The notes: generated by a model not told the origin, from the letters alone. Positions 30,345 through 39,609 are shown, counted from the first letter of the stretch. The stretch: DNA of 64,000 nt from Fibrisoma montanum (GCF_003583365.1 NZ_QXED01000006.1:248001-312000); one strand, 5' to 3'. Numbers and translations are program-made.

Positions 30345-32855
30345 CTACCGGCTCGCCAGCGTTTCGACACGGCCCATGAAGGGATCGGTGAAGCCCGCGC
30401 TTCCGGTTTCGACCCGCCCGGCATACCGTTGGCTGAACGTATCGTGTCCGACTACGTTTACGGTGAAGTCGTACCAGTGGTGACTCGTTGACAGATTGAT
30501 TGTGATGGATTGCTCGGCAGCCCGGACCAGTTGAATCGTGCGCGGAGTTGTGCCGTACGCATTATCGATCAGTTGAACCACATAGCTATAGACCGGGTCC
30601 GTGTTGTGCAGCGTCACGACGAGGTTACCGGTAAACCGCTTTTTCGTATCCAGTTCATAGAGACAACCCACTTTAATCGGTGGATTACCCCGGTCACCCT
30701 TAAACTCCCGGTAAAAACCGTTCGGCCCCTGCACACACAGATGAAGCGGACCGTCCAGCGGCCAGCCCTCGGTCAACGTATCGCCGGGAGCCACCGTGTA
30801 CGACCGAACGTGCAGGTCCTTGCCGCCACGTTCGTAGACCTGAAACGGCGCTCCGGCCGACCGCTTGCCGAACTGTTTGTTGCCCGCCGATAGTGCCAGG
30901 ATAAACTGCCCGTTCTTCGTTTGCCCGTCGGCGTAGAGTTCATAAGGCAGCGCGGTGGATGGCCGCACCCCTGTTTCCTGTTTGGGTAAATGCGCAGCAG
31001 CCGTCGGGCTGGCGATGCATTGACGAATATCCGTTTCGGTCAGTTTCTGGAAATTCGTGGGTACGTCTTTGAACTGCGCTTTATGAATACCTTCGATGAA
31101 CGGCTCTTTAGCGACAAACGTGGGTAGTTTGATCGTCTCGCCTTTATAGGGCCGGAACGCCGACGACAGGTCTCCGCATACGGTACGTCGCCAGGCGCTG
31201 ATGTTAGTTTCCTGTATTTTACGGCCGGTTTTATGGCTGATCAGATTCTCCAGCATCTGCAGCGTAGAGGTGTGATCGAATACTTCCGAGCACACGTACC
31301 CACCCCGGCTCCAGGGCGAAACAATCACCAGCGGCACCCGGTAGCCTAAGCCAATGGGGCCGGTTCGGCCACCGTTCGGCCGTTTGGCTTCCTGGTCGGC
31401 GGTCACAAACTCCAGCCGGGTATCAATGCCCTTGCTGCTCCGGCCGGTTTCGGGGCGATCGGGGTGAGCGGGCACAAACGGCGGTATGTGATCGAAATAA
31501 CCGTCGTTTTCGTCGTAGGCCAGAATGAAAATCGTCTTTTGCCAGACCTCCGGCTTCTGGGTCAGGATGTCGAGCATTTCGGACAGGTACCAGGCACCGT
31601 ACCAGGGCGACGACGGATGGTCGGAGAAGTTTTCGGGAGCCACCACCCACGACACCGTGGGCAGGGCGCCGTTCTTCACGTCCTGCCGGAACTGGTGCAG
31701 TACGTCCCCTTTCGGTACGTTTACTTTACGTTCGGTGCCTCCGTCCTCATACGTCATCGCGGTCAGGCTGTGATAATCCGGATCGCCCGAATTCGTCGTG
31801 AACGCCCGTCGGCAAAGCGCCTGCTCACGTTCGGGAAGCTGGCTGAATTTCTCAGGCGAGTAGGTAACCAGATCCTGTTGAACGGTCTGCTGCCACGCCC
31901 GCTGTTGATCCAGGTTTTTCTTAACCGACGTATACGCCGAATCTGTTTCGGCAAGCTGGCTCAGTTTAGCTTCCAGTGTCCGCAGGCGTTCGGGCAGGGC
32001 TTTTTCTTCCTGCTGGATGTACCGGTAGTAGGCCGGATGGAACCGCACGCGATACTGACTAAACCACTCGATGGGATTGTCGGTAAAGTTGCTCAGCCAG
32101 CCGTCGGCTTCACCCGCCAGGCCCGTAGGCAGGCTAATCTCGTTCTGGTAGATTTTCCAGGAAACCCCGGCGTCCTGAAGCCGTTCGGGGAAGGTCGTCC
32201 AGCTTACTTCGGCCCCGTAATCCACGTTCTCATTGCGGACATTGGCCATAGCCGCCGGATCGCGCGGGTCGCGGACCGTACCCGTCCAGAAATACAGCCG
32301 GTTGGGCGTCGTACCGGTGAGCGACGAACAGAAGTTCTGATCGCAGACGGTGAAGGCATCGGCCAGGGCGTAGTAGAACGGCAGATCCTGCCGATTGTAA
32401 TACCCCAGCGTCAGGGGCATGTCTGCGTAGGTCTTACGCCCCGACCGCTTGGCGTCGAGCCACTTATCATACCGACCACCATTGAGGGCGTCGACCTGAT
32501 TCTCCCAGGAGTGCGGCAACGAACTCATCCAGGTAGCCTTGGTGTCGTGCATGTTCAGCCGGAACGGCGCGTAGGTTTCGCCTTTCGCGTTCGTCTGAAG
32601 CCAGACCGGGTGGTTGTTCGGCAGCGTAAACGCCCGGGGATCGTTGAAACCACGTACGCCCTGCAGCGCACCATAAAGGTGGTCGAACGAGCGGTTCTCC
32701 TGCATCAGAATTACGACGTGCTCGGCATCGAGGTACGTCGTTCCGGGCTGAGGGTCAATGGCAAACGCCTTGTGAATTGACTCTGGCCAGCTGCTCAGTC
32801 CACTCGTAGCCAGCAGGGCCGCTTTCTTAAGAAACTCCCGTCTTGAATCCATCAT
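30345..32855 (-). CDS. Phosphocholine-type phospholipase C (AcpA/PlcN superfamily)
   Basis: 836 residues with a twin-arginine signal (MMDSRREFLKKAALLATSGL). The catalytic domain shows VVILMQENRSFDHLYGALQG (E/N/R metal-nucleophile region), then LYFWTGT, AYDENDGYFDHIPPF and DHTSTLQMLENL. Two C-terminal DUF756-type beta domains follow (residues about 650-830), the standard length for PLC-N enzymes. It would cleave phosphocholine-type headgroups, providing phosphate esters for the adjacent phosphatases. Tat export matches a metal-loaded enzyme. Divergent promoter region lies at 32856-33089. Confidence 0.9.
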   Translation of the reverse strand: MMDSRREFLKKAALLATSGLSSWPESIHKAFAIDPQPGTTYLDAEHVVILMQENRSFDHLYGALQGVRGFNDPRAFTLPNNHPVWLQTNAKGETYAPFRLNMHDTKATWMSSLPHSWENQVDALNGGRYDKWLDAKRSGRKTYADMPLTLGYYNRQDLPFYYALADAFTVCDQNFCSSLTGTTPNRLYFWTGTVRDPRDPAAMANVRNENVDYGAEVSWTTFPERLQDAGVSWKIYQNEISLPTGLAGEADGWLSNFTDNPIEWFSQYRVRFHPAYYRYIQQEEKALPERLRTLEAKLSQLAETDSAYTSVKKNLDQQRAWQQTVQQDLVTYSPEKFSQLPEREQALCRRAFTTNSGDPDYHSLTAMTYEDGGTERKVNVPKGDVLHQFRQDVKNGALPTVSWVVAPENFSDHPSSPWYGAWYLSEMLDILTQKPEVWQKTIFILAYDENDGYFDHIPPFVPAHPDRPETGRSSKGIDTRLEFVTADQEAKRPNGGRTGPIGLGYRVPLVIVSPWSRGGYVCSEVFDHTSTLQMLENLISHKTGRKIQETNISAWRRTVCGDLSSAFRPYKGETIKLPTFVAKEPFIEGIHKAQFKDVPTNFQKLTETDIRQCIASPTAAAHLPKQETGVRPSTALPYELYADGQTKNGQFILALSAGNKQFGKRSAGAPFQVYERGGKDLHVRSYTVAPGDTLTEGWPLDGPLHLCVQGPNGFYREFKGDRGNPPIKVGCLYELDTKKRFTGNLVVTLHNTDPVYSYVVQLIDNAYGTTPRTIQLVRAAEQSITINLSTSHHWYDFTVNVVGHDTFSQRYAGRVETGSAGFTDPFMGRVETLASR

Positions 32856-32908
32856 CGTTACGCCGAATGTCGGTCTGGTAGCTTTTAACGGCTCTAAAAT
32901 ACGGAATG

Positions 32909-32955
32909 CGTTACGTAAGCGAACGTTGCCTGTGTTACGATTACGTTATGTTACA
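32909..32955. promoter_or_regulatory. Repeated GTTAC motif upstream of the phospholipase gene
   Basis: GTTAC or CGTTA units occur about five times in 47 bp (…GCGTTACGTAAGCG…, TGTGTTACGATTACGTTATG, then GTTACAAAG). The clustering in a divergent promoter region might mark a binding site for a phosphate or other regulator. No Bacteroidetes consensus can be claimed. Confidence 0.35.
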
Positions 32956-33089
32956 AAGTTGCACCCTCAAGTGCCCCGGGCAGCCTGACTACCAGGCGTG
33001 TGTGCATCACTTCGCAGTCAGCGCTTCTCTTTTTGCTACCTTCTGCCCACTTTTACGGAGGAGTTACGTACCTTAACCAAACCTTATGC

Positions 33090-34082
33090 ATGGCTATGAA
33101 CGCACGATACGTCTTCCTGCTGCTGTTACTGATCGGCCTTGGCTCGCCGAGTGTCGCGGGGCCTATTAAAGGCAAACCCAAAAAGGTGCTGAACGTCCTC
33201 ATCATCGACGGTCAGAACAACCACGTACAGTGGCCCAAGATCACCTTCATGATGAAGCAGTACCTCGAAGAAACCGGAAAATTTACGGTCGACGTAAGCC
33301 GGACCTACTACACCTGGAACGGCGACGATCTGGTGCAGCAGTATCAGATTCCGGGCGTCGGCAAGTCGGTACCGCTGCCCAAGCCGCGCATGGACTCGGC
33401 CTACCACCCCAATTTTTCGAAGTACGACGTAGTGATCTGTAATTTTGGCTGGAATGCGGCCCCCTGGTCGGATGCGACCCAGGCTGACTTTGAGCAGTAC
33501 ATCAAAAAAGGCGGTGGCCTGGTTGTTGTCCACGCAGCCAACAATTCGTTTCCCAACTGGCCAGCCTACAACCGGATGATCGGCCTCGGCGGCTGGGGCG
33601 ACCGCAGCGAAAAAGATGGCCCCTACGTCTACTACGACCAGAACGGCAAGCTCGTGCGGGACACCAAACCCGGCAATGCCGGCTCCCATGGTGCACAGAC
33701 CGAGTTCATGATCACCGTCCGCAACCCGAAGCACCCGATCATGAAAGGCATACCCGAGCGCTGGCTGCACGCCAAAGACGAACTGTATGACCGGTTACGT
33801 GGTCCGGCTGAGAATATGGACGTACTGGCAACGGCTTTTTCGCCTAAATCAAACCGGGGCACCGACCAGAACGAACCGATGCTGATGACGATCCAGTACG
33901 GCAAAGGCCGCATCTTTCATACCGCCCTGGGCCACGCCGATTATTCGGTGGCCTGCGTAGGCTTCATTACGACCCTGCAGCGGGGTACGCAGTGGGCTGC
34001 AACCGGCAAGGTGGACATCCCCGTGCCCGACGACTTCCCGACCGAACAGGCAACCCGCCAGCGTGCGATTGCAGAAAAGTAA
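33090..34082 (+). CDS. ThuA-like domain protein, secreted
   Basis: 330 residues from ATG at 33090; a signal peptide follows (NARYVFLLLLLIGLGSPSVA). Longer frames upstream have no signal. The ThuA/trehalose-utilisation fold is seen in VLIIDGQNNHVQWP, YDVVICNFGWNAAPW, KKGGGLVVVHAANNSFPNWP, and the HPIMKGIP ... HTALGHAD end. These class-I glutamine-amidotransferase-like proteins of Bacteroidetes are linked to sugar catabolism, but their reaction is unproven. Stands alone on the + strand. Confidence 0.75.
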   Translation: MAMNARYVFLLLLLIGLGSPSVAGPIKGKPKKVLNVLIIDGQNNHVQWPKITFMMKQYLEETGKFTVDVSRTYYTWNGDDLVQQYQIPGVGKSVPLPKPRMDSAYHPNFSKYDVVICNFGWNAAPWSDATQADFEQYIKKGGGLVVVHAANNSFPNWPAYNRMIGLGGWGDRSEKDGPYVYYDQNGKLVRDTKPGNAGSHGAQTEFMITVRNPKHPIMKGIPERWLHAKDELYDRLRGPAENMDVLATAFSPKSNRGTDQNEPMLMTIQYGKGRIFHTALGHADYSVACVGFITTLQRGTQWAATGKVDIPVPDDFPTEQATRQRAIAEK

Positions 34083-34314
34083 TCCGCAGAAATGCTTCGC
34101 CGTACTATCGGTCGACTGCCTTATAGCGTAAATGCAGACTGGAACTGGTAGGGTACCCCGAACTACCAGCCAGTTACTTCTTTAATGCCAAAATAATGTC
34201 CCCTATCAGTAAGGATTGATTGCATCCGCCCTTTGGATACCATAGCGATAAGTCGTCAGTTTCAATGGTAATTTTTATATAAATAATCCGTAATCTAACC
34301 AATCCCATTTTTTT

Positions 34315-35004
34315 ATGAAGACCAATTCATTCGTTGCCGGTCTGCTGTCGGCAGTAGTAATCGTTAGTTCGCCCCTGATGGCTCATTCAATCGTGAATGA
34401 CGGCCCTGACAAGACCGCGAAAACGGTAGTGGCCAAAGCGGTAAACTATACCGTCGACACCGAGCAGAGTTCACTGACGTGGAACGCCAAGAAAGTAGGT
34501 GGTGAACATACCGGAACTCTGAAACTGGCCAAAGGGCAACTGACGGCAGAGGGCAACAAGCTGACGGCCGGTAATTTCATGATTGATATGACGACCATCG
34601 TCGATACGGACATTACAAATCCATCCGGTAACAAGCGGCTCACCGACCACCTGAAATCCGAAGATTTCTTCTCGGTGGAAAAGAACCCAACCGCTACCTT
34701 CAAGATTACGAAAGTAACTCCTGTTGCCGGTGCGAAAGCGGGCGAACCAACCCATACCGTCACGGGCGACCTGAGCATCAAAGGAACCACCAAATCAATT
34801 TCCTTCCCGGCCGCGGTCAACGTATCAGGCAACCGGGTTGAAGCGACGGGTACAGCTACCGTAAACCGGCTCGATTACGACATCAAATACCGGGCAGCCA
34901 TCATCGGCACCGCAGCCGATAAAATCATTGACGACACCTTCACGCTGAACATCAAGCTGATAGCCAACAAAGGCGATAAACTCACGGCCGAGAAAGTGAA
35001 GTAA
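34315..35004 (+). CDS. YceI-family secreted protein
   Basis: 229 residues. Signal peptide MKTNSFVAGLLSAVVIVSSP. From residue about 45 the YceI beta-barrel: YTVDTEQSSLTWNAKKVGGE, LKSEDFFSVEKNPTATFKI, and GDLSIKGTTKSISFPAAV, with the late DTFTLNIKLIA strand. YceI proteins bind isoprenoid-like hydrophobic ligands in a long barrel and are thought to act in the periplasm. Length matches the family. Followed by a long palindrome. Confidence 0.85.
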   Translation: MKTNSFVAGLLSAVVIVSSPLMAHSIVNDGPDKTAKTVVAKAVNYTVDTEQSSLTWNAKKVGGEHTGTLKLAKGQLTAEGNKLTAGNFMIDMTTIVDTDITNPSGNKRLTDHLKSEDFFSVEKNPTATFKITKVTPVAGAKAGEPTHTVTGDLSIKGTTKSISFPAAVNVSGNRVEATGTATVNRLDYDIKYRAAIIGTAADKIIDDTFTLNIKLIANKGDKLTAEKVK

Positions 35005-35018
35005 CATCTCCAGAATGA

Positions 35019-35096
35019 GCAGTGGCGGTTAGTGCGGTAGCTGTGGGGTCAGGTTCATGAATCTGATACCACAGCTACCACACTAACCGCCACTGC
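35019..35096. terminator. 78-bp palindromic terminator-like repeat
   Basis: Arms GCAGTGGCGGTTAGTG... and ...CACTAACCGCCACTGC pair over about 28 bp with one internal mismatch, enclosing a second weaker hairpin containing GGGTCAGGTTC. Related loops occur at 55869-55922 and in abbreviated form at 35122-35145, so it may belong to a dispersed palindrome family. Confidence 0.6.
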
Positions 35097-35121
35097 ATTT
35101 ACGTTGATGAACAAACAAAAA

Positions 35122-35145
35122 GTGTCGGGTTTATGAACCCGACAC
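35122..35145 (-). terminator. Terminator of the sugar isomerase gene
   Basis: GTGTCGGGTT and AACCCGACAC pair with a TATG loop; in the leftward direction TTTTTGTTTGTT follows, a good Rho-independent tail 27 nt after the stop of the 35172-36224 gene. Confidence 0.75.
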
Positions 35146-35171
35146 CACGCACACTACAACTTATTGCTAAT

Positions 35172-36224
35172 TTATAAACCCAGCACCCGCTTGTTAAAGG
35201 CTTCGTCGGCGCCCGTACCGGCGAAATCGTCGAACGCCCGCTCAGTCACACGGATGATGTGATCGGCAATGAACGGCGCTCCTTCGGCGGCTCCCTGCTC
35301 GGGGTGTTTCAGAGCACACTCCCACTCCAGTACGGCCCACCGGTCGTAGTCGTACTGTGCCAGTTTTGAGAAGATCCCCGAAAAGTCGACCTGCCCATCG
35401 CCGAGTGAACGGAAGCGGCCGGCCCGCTCAACCCATCCCTGATAACCACCATATACGCCCTGCTTACCCGTTGGGTTGAACTCGGCGTCTTTAACGTGAT
35501 AGGCAAAAATCCGCTCGTGGTAGAAATCGATGAACTGCAGGTAGTCGAGCTGCTGCAGCACGAAGTGGCTTGGGTCGTAGTTTATACCGGCCCGTGGGTG
35601 GTTGTTGGTATGCTCCAGGAACATCTCGAACGTAACGCCGTCGTGCAGGTCTTCGCCGGGATGCAGTTCATAGGCAACATCCACCCCAGCTTCTTCGTAG
35701 GCATTCAGAATCGGCAACCAGCGGTCGGCCAGCTCCTTGAAGCCGGTTTCAACCAGACCAGCCGGACGTTGTGGCCAGGGATAAATAAACGGCCACAGCA
35801 ACGCGCCTGAGAACGTAGGGCTGGCCTTCAAACCAAGGTTTTTACTGGCTTTAGCCGTCATGATCAACTGATCGGTTGCCCAGGCCTGCTGTTCTTTCGG
35901 CTTGCCAGCCAGTTCGGCCGGACCAAACCCGTCGAACATGGCACCGTACGCGGGATGAATGGCTACCAGTTGTCCTTGCAGGTGCGTGGCCAGTTCCGTG
36001 ATTTCGAGACCTACATCGGCCAGTTTACCCTTCAGCTCATCGCAGTACGTCTGGCTGTCGGCAGCCTGTTTGAGATCAATCACCCGCGGGTCCCAGGTTG
36101 GAAGCTGGATCCCTTTGTAGCCTAGCCCGGCCATATAGCGGGCAATGGAGTCGAGGGAGTTAAAGGGTTCAGCATCGCCCATAAACTGAGCGAGAAAAAT
36201 GCCGGGGCCTTTCATTGTTTTCAT
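35172..36224 (-). CDS. Sugar phosphate isomerase/epimerase (AP endonuclease 2 TIM barrel)
   Basis: 350 residues, no signal peptide. TIM-barrel metal ligands appear as VDVAYELHPGEDLHD (Glu, His), GINYDPSHFVLQ (Asp, His), FAYHVKDAEF (His) and VLEWECAL (Glu). Such enzymes interconvert keto sugars or sugar acids. It ends the leftward operon of two Gfo/Idh/MocA oxidoreductases, a pairing typical of inositol or modified-sugar catabolism in Bacteroidetes. Substrate cannot be predicted. Confidence 0.85.
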   Translation of the reverse strand: MKTMKGPGIFLAQFMGDAEPFNSLDSIARYMAGLGYKGIQLPTWDPRVIDLKQAADSQTYCDELKGKLADVGLEITELATHLQGQLVAIHPAYGAMFDGFGPAELAGKPKEQQAWATDQLIMTAKASKNLGLKASPTFSGALLWPFIYPWPQRPAGLVETGFKELADRWLPILNAYEEAGVDVAYELHPGEDLHDGVTFEMFLEHTNNHPRAGINYDPSHFVLQQLDYLQFIDFYHERIFAYHVKDAEFNPTGKQGVYGGYQGWVERAGRFRSLGDGQVDFSGIFSKLAQYDYDRWAVLEWECALKHPEQGAAEGAPFIADHIIRVTERAFDDFAGTGADEAFNKRVLGL

Positions 36225-36230
36225 GTGCTT

Positions 36231-36312
36231 AAAGAGCGAAAGAGTGAATGAGTGAATGAGTGATCAGCGGACTCGATTTTTTCGCTCGTTCACTCTTTCT
36301 TTCAGTCACTCT
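36231..36312. repeat. Simple-repeat inverted array next to a four-helix-bundle gene
   Basis: GAGTGAATGAGTGAATGAGTGA on the left is answered by (reverse) TCGTTCACTCTTTCTTTCAG on the right, forming an imperfect inverted repeat built of GAATGAGT units. Similar sequence occurs on the other side of the gene (36746-36779). Confidence 0.7.
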
Positions 36313-36317
36313 ATATT

Positions 36318-36743
36318 TCAGTCGCTCGCTGTTTTGCGTGATTTTGATAGAATTTTCAGTAACTGATATCCTTCATCAATTAAATCTGCCAAGCGATGCT
36401 CAGGCATAAGATCAGTAGAAACAAGCGTTTCGAGCCAAAACAACGACTCATCTAGCTCCTCAATCGTTACGCTTAGCTTAGCAAAATATTCTTTCTGGCT
36501 TCTCCCCCGGCGAACGGCCCGAAAATTGGCAGCAGCTGAAGAAGATGAGCGAATGAGCTGCTGACCGAAATGTTGGCCATCATAAGAGCCGGGCAGCGTG
36601 CGACAAACTTTCACACATCGGACCATGAACAGTTTTAGCCGTCGTTCGACATCGTCCAGAAACTGACTCTTCGTGTGATTTGAGTAGTCAAAAGATGATT
36701 CGCCAACCTCTCCATCGTCCCAACCAGCTTCCCAATTTTCCAT
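36318..36743 (-). CDS. Four-helix-bundle protein (23S rRNA intervening-sequence type)
   Basis: 141 residues, almost all helical. The family signature IRSSSSAAANFRAVRRGRSQ followed by KEYFAKLSVTIEELDESLFW is clear. Such proteins are found within 23S rRNA intervening sequences and as stand-alone genes; function is unknown (possibly RNA-related). A degenerate, acidic 30-residue N-terminal extension is present (MENWEAGWDDGEVGES). It is inserted between the isomerase and the oxidoreductase genes. Confidence 0.8.
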   Translation of the reverse strand: MENWEAGWDDGEVGESSFDYSNHTKSQFLDDVERRLKLFMVRCVKVCRTLPGSYDGQHFGQQLIRSSSSAAANFRAVRRGRSQKEYFAKLSVTIEELDESLFWLETLVSTDLMPEHRLADLIDEGYQLLKILSKSRKTASD

Positions 36744-36745
36744 TG

Positions 36746-36779
36746 GATCATTCGCTCATTCACTCTTTCGCTCTTTCTT
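36746..36779. repeat. Short flanking simple repeat of the four-helix-bundle insertion
   Basis: CATTCGCTCATTCACTCTTTCGCTC-type units match the array at 36231-36312 and delimit the other edge of the inserted gene. Confidence 0.6.
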
Positions 36780-37923
36780 ACACCTCCACCCAGGCCTGCT
36801 TGCGGTTGCTTTCCAGAATTCGCTCGCAGATGAGCAGTTCGCGGTAACCGTCAGCAAAGGTCGGGAAAGTCGGGTTCTCGGGTTGTTTACCGGCCTCAAT
36901 AGCCGCGTACACCTCCTTGAACATCTGCTTCGACGTATCCGGGAAGCCTTCGTTGTGGCCACCGGGGAAGCTGATCACCGACCGAACATCCGGATGCACC
37001 AGCGCCGGGTCACGCATCAGCATCTCGTTGTAACCGTCGCGGTTACCGATCCACATTTCGTTCGGCGCTTCCGAATTCCAGGCAAACGTCTTTTTCGATC
37101 CGGCGATTTCGAGCTTCAGCTGGTTCTTGCGGCCTGCCGACACCTGCGACACGGTGATGACACCGCGATTGCCATTGTCGAAACGCAGCAGTACGTTGGC
37201 GTGGTCTTCGGTGTTGATCGCTACGTCGGCGTAATCTTCGGGTTGGAGCATCTTGCCCGAATACGTTTCGACCGGCTTCAGCGGCTTCTTGCGGGTTTTG
37301 TGAATGGTGTTGAAGTCGGCCAGTACCGCCGTCGTCTTCAGGCCCGTGATGTACTCGATGATGTCCATCAGGTGCGAACCAATGTCGGCAATGGCCCGCG
37401 AGTCGCCCGATTTGTCCGGCTCCAGACGCCAGTTATAGTCGGTCTCGTAGAACAGCCAGTCTTGCAGATACGAACCGATGATGCTGTATACATCGCCGAG
37501 TTCGCCCTGCTCGCGCATCGCCTTCATCTGCCGCGCCAGCGGGTAGTAGCGCAGGTTGAAGTGTACGGCGTTGACGAGGCCCGTTTCTTTGGCCAGCTGC
37601 ACCAGCTCCTCGGCTTCGTGCAGGTCTTTAGCCAGTGGCTTCTCACAGATGACGTGCTTACCGGCCAGCAGCGCGGCCTTCGACTGCTGGTAGTGCAGGA
37701 AGTTAGGCGTACAGATGTGGATCGACTGGATGTCGTCCTGTTTGAGCAGGTCGTCAAACGTATAGGCACGTTCGATACCGAGCTGATTGGCTTTTTGCTG
37801 AGCCAGTTCCAGGTTTACTTCGCAGAGGGCGGCAACGTCAACATTGGGCAAGCGACGGAGGGCTTCGATATGGGCGGGACCAATGAATCCGGTGCCAACA
37901 ACACCAACTTTGATTTTTTGCAT
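36778..37923 (-). CDS. Gfo/Idh/MocA-family oxidoreductase
   Basis: 381 residues, cytoplasmic. N-terminal Rossmann domain with VGVVGTGFIGPAHIEAL and the CEKPLAKDLHEAEEL motif containing the catalytic Lys. C-terminal beta domain includes DSRAIADIGSHLMDIIEYIT. It oxidises or reduces a sugar or inositol hydroxyl with NAD(P). Adjacent to a second member of the family and an isomerase. Confidence 0.9.
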   Translation of the reverse strand: MQKIKVGVVGTGFIGPAHIEALRRLPNVDVAALCEVNLELAQQKANQLGIERAYTFDDLLKQDDIQSIHICTPNFLHYQQSKAALLAGKHVICEKPLAKDLHEAEELVQLAKETGLVNAVHFNLRYYPLARQMKAMREQGELGDVYSIIGSYLQDWLFYETDYNWRLEPDKSGDSRAIADIGSHLMDIIEYITGLKTTAVLADFNTIHKTRKKPLKPVETYSGKMLQPEDYADVAINTEDHANVLLRFDNGNRGVITVSQVSAGRKNQLKLEIAGSKKTFAWNSEAPNEMWIGNRDGYNEMLMRDPALVHPDVRSVISFPGGHNEGFPDTSKQMFKEVYAAIEAGKQPENPTFPTFADGYRELLICERILESNRKQAWVEV

Positions 37924-37964
37924 TGAGGGGAGTGATTGGGTGAATGAATTGTTGAATGATTGAA

Positions 37965-38342
37965 TTACGGTTTGCGTTGTACAAACCGTGAGTTTTTTCG
38001 GGACGTGGCAAAAATAGAGAGTAGTTCAGTAGCTTCCTGCATCAGGCTTGCTAACTTAGCTTCAGGCATGATATCAGCTTCAACCATCAACTCCAGCCAG
38101 AATAACGATTCATCGGCTTCTTCAACAACAATGCTCAATTTGGCGAAGTATTCAGCTTGGCTACGAGCGCGACATACAGCCCGATAATTTGCTGCCATTG
38201 AAGTTGCCGAGCGCAAATACTGTTTACCAACTACGCGGGCCTCTCCTGTTTTGGGCAAGGCCCGATACAGCCGAATACTTCGAATAGCAAACTGTTTGGT
38301 ACGCTGCTGCAGTTGCTGTACAAAGTCGATCTTGTCATTCAT
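37965..38342 (-). CDS. Second four-helix-bundle protein (23S IVS type)
   Basis: 125 residues, all helical, with LRSATSMAANYRAVCRARSQ and AEYFAKLSIVVEEADESLFW, the same signature as the 36318-36743 protein (moderate identity). Flanked by TTGAATGATTGAATT repeats on both sides. It interrupts the oxidoreductase gene pair in the same direction. Confidence 0.8.
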   Translation of the reverse strand: MNDKIDFVQQLQQRTKQFAIRSIRLYRALPKTGEARVVGKQYLRSATSMAANYRAVCRARSQAEYFAKLSIVVEEADESLFWLELMVEADIMPEAKLASLMQEATELLSIFATSRKNSRFVQRKP

Positions 38343-38380
38343 ATATAGTTACGGAGGGTTTGATGATTGGTTACAACATA

Positions 38381-38458
38381 ATTGAGTGGTTGAATGATTG
38401 AATTGTTGAATTGGAGCATGTAAATCAATTCAACAATTCAATCATTCAACCACTCAAT
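38381..38458. repeat. 33-bp perfect inverted repeat flanking the second four-helix-bundle gene
   Basis: ATTGAGTGGTTGAATGATTG and 13 more bases form a perfect mirror with the arm ending CACTCAAT at 38458, separated by 12 nt. It is made of TTGAATGA units like those at 37926-37965 on the other side of the gene, and overlaps the stop codon of the next oxidoreductase. Confidence 0.8.
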
Positions 38459-39609
38459 CATTGAATAAACTTCGTCCACTTCTCGGCCGATTTGTTGGAC
38501 GCCAGTACGGTCTCGATGAACGCCAGACCACGAACACCGTCCTGAGCACTTGGGAAGTCGTAGACGGGGTCGAGTTGCTCGCCGTTCATGTGCGCTTTCA
38601 CGGCATAGGCGAAGTTGCGGTAGATGTTGGCGAAAGCTTCAAAGAACCCTTCGGGATGACCGGCCGGCAACCGGATGTGCGCTTTAGCCGCGGGCGACAT
38701 CTCCCCTACGTTCGGGCGAAGCAGCCGGTGGCCTTCCTGCGATTTGTAATGCAGCGTGTTGGGTTCCATCTGGTGCCACTCCAGACCGCCCAGTTCGCCG
38801 TAGACGAAGATTTTAAGCGAGTTTTCTTCGCCATTGCTGATCTGGCTGGCGTGCAGCACCCCTTTGGCACCGCTGTCGAACCGGAGCAGCACATTCCCAT
38901 CGTCGTCGAGCAGGCGACCCGGAACGAAGGTGGTCAGGTCGGCGCACAGTTCATCGATTTTCAGGCCGGTGATATACTCCGCCAGGTTTTCGGCGTGGGT
39001 GCCAATGTCGCCCATACAGCCCGCAGCGCCCGAGCGGGCCGGGTCCGTTCGCCAGATGGCCTGCTTGTAGTCGTTGCCTTCCTCGTACTTCGACAGCCAG
39101 CCCTGCGGGTATTCGACAACCACCTTACGGATCGTACCCAGCTTACCGCTTCGAACGATCTCGCGGGCTTCTTTCACCATTGGGTAGCCCGTGTAGTTGT
39201 GGGTCAAGGCAAACACCAGTCCCGACTTTTCAACAATCTGAGCCAGTTCTTTAGCCTCCTGGAGGTTTAGCGTCATGGGCTTGTCGCAGATGACGTGGAA
39301 ACCGTTTTCGAGCGCCATTTTCGCCGGTGGAAAGTGCAGGTGGTTGGGTGTGACGATGGAAACAAAATCCATCCGTTCCCCTTCCGGCAGCTCCTTTTCG
39401 CGCTGAATCATTTCCTCAAACGAATCATAGATGCGGTCGTCGGGCAGGTAAAGTGATTGACCGGTACGTCTCGATTTTTCGGGCGATGCACTAAATGAAC
39501 CACAGACCAGTTCAATTTCGTGATCAAAAACGGCAGCGCGCCGGTGAACGGCCCCGATAAACGCGTCGAGGCCCCCCCCGACCATGCCCATTCTTAATTT
39601 CCTATGCAT
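38458..39609 (-). CDS. Gfo/Idh/MocA-family oxidoreductase (first gene of the operon)
   Basis: 383 residues. Rossmann start MGMVGGGLDAFIGAVHRRAA and VTPNHLHFPPAK; catalytic Lys in VICDKPMTLNLQEAKELAQI; C-terminal domain with AAGCMGDIGTHAENLAEYIT. Members of this subgroup act on sugar derivatives. It is divergent from the permease gene at 39836. Confidence 0.9.
   Translation of the reverse strand: MHRKLRMGMVGGGLDAFIGAVHRRAAVFDHEIELVCGSFSASPEKSRRTGQSLYLPDDRIYDSFEEMIQREKELPEGERMDFVSIVTPNHLHFPPAKMALENGFHVICDKPMTLNLQEAKELAQIVEKSGLVFALTHNYTGYPMVKEAREIVRSGKLGTIRKVVVEYPQGWLSKYEEGNDYKQAIWRTDPARSGAAGCMGDIGTHAENLAEYITGLKIDELCADLTTFVPGRLLDDDGNVLLRFDSGAKGVLHASQISNGEENSLKIFVYGELGGLEWHQMEPNTLHYKSQEGHRLLRPNVGEMSPAAKAHIRLPAGHPEGFFEAFANIYRNFAYAVKAHMNGEQLDPVYDFPSAQDGVRGLAFIETVLASNKSAEKWTKFIQ

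Noticed and set aside
31464..32780. 438-codon + strand open frame
   Set aside because: Antisense to the phospholipase gene, Arg/Val/Gly-rich shadow typical of GC-rich codons.
36228..38463. CRISPR array
   Set aside because: The GAATGAGT units are simple repeats without unique spacers.
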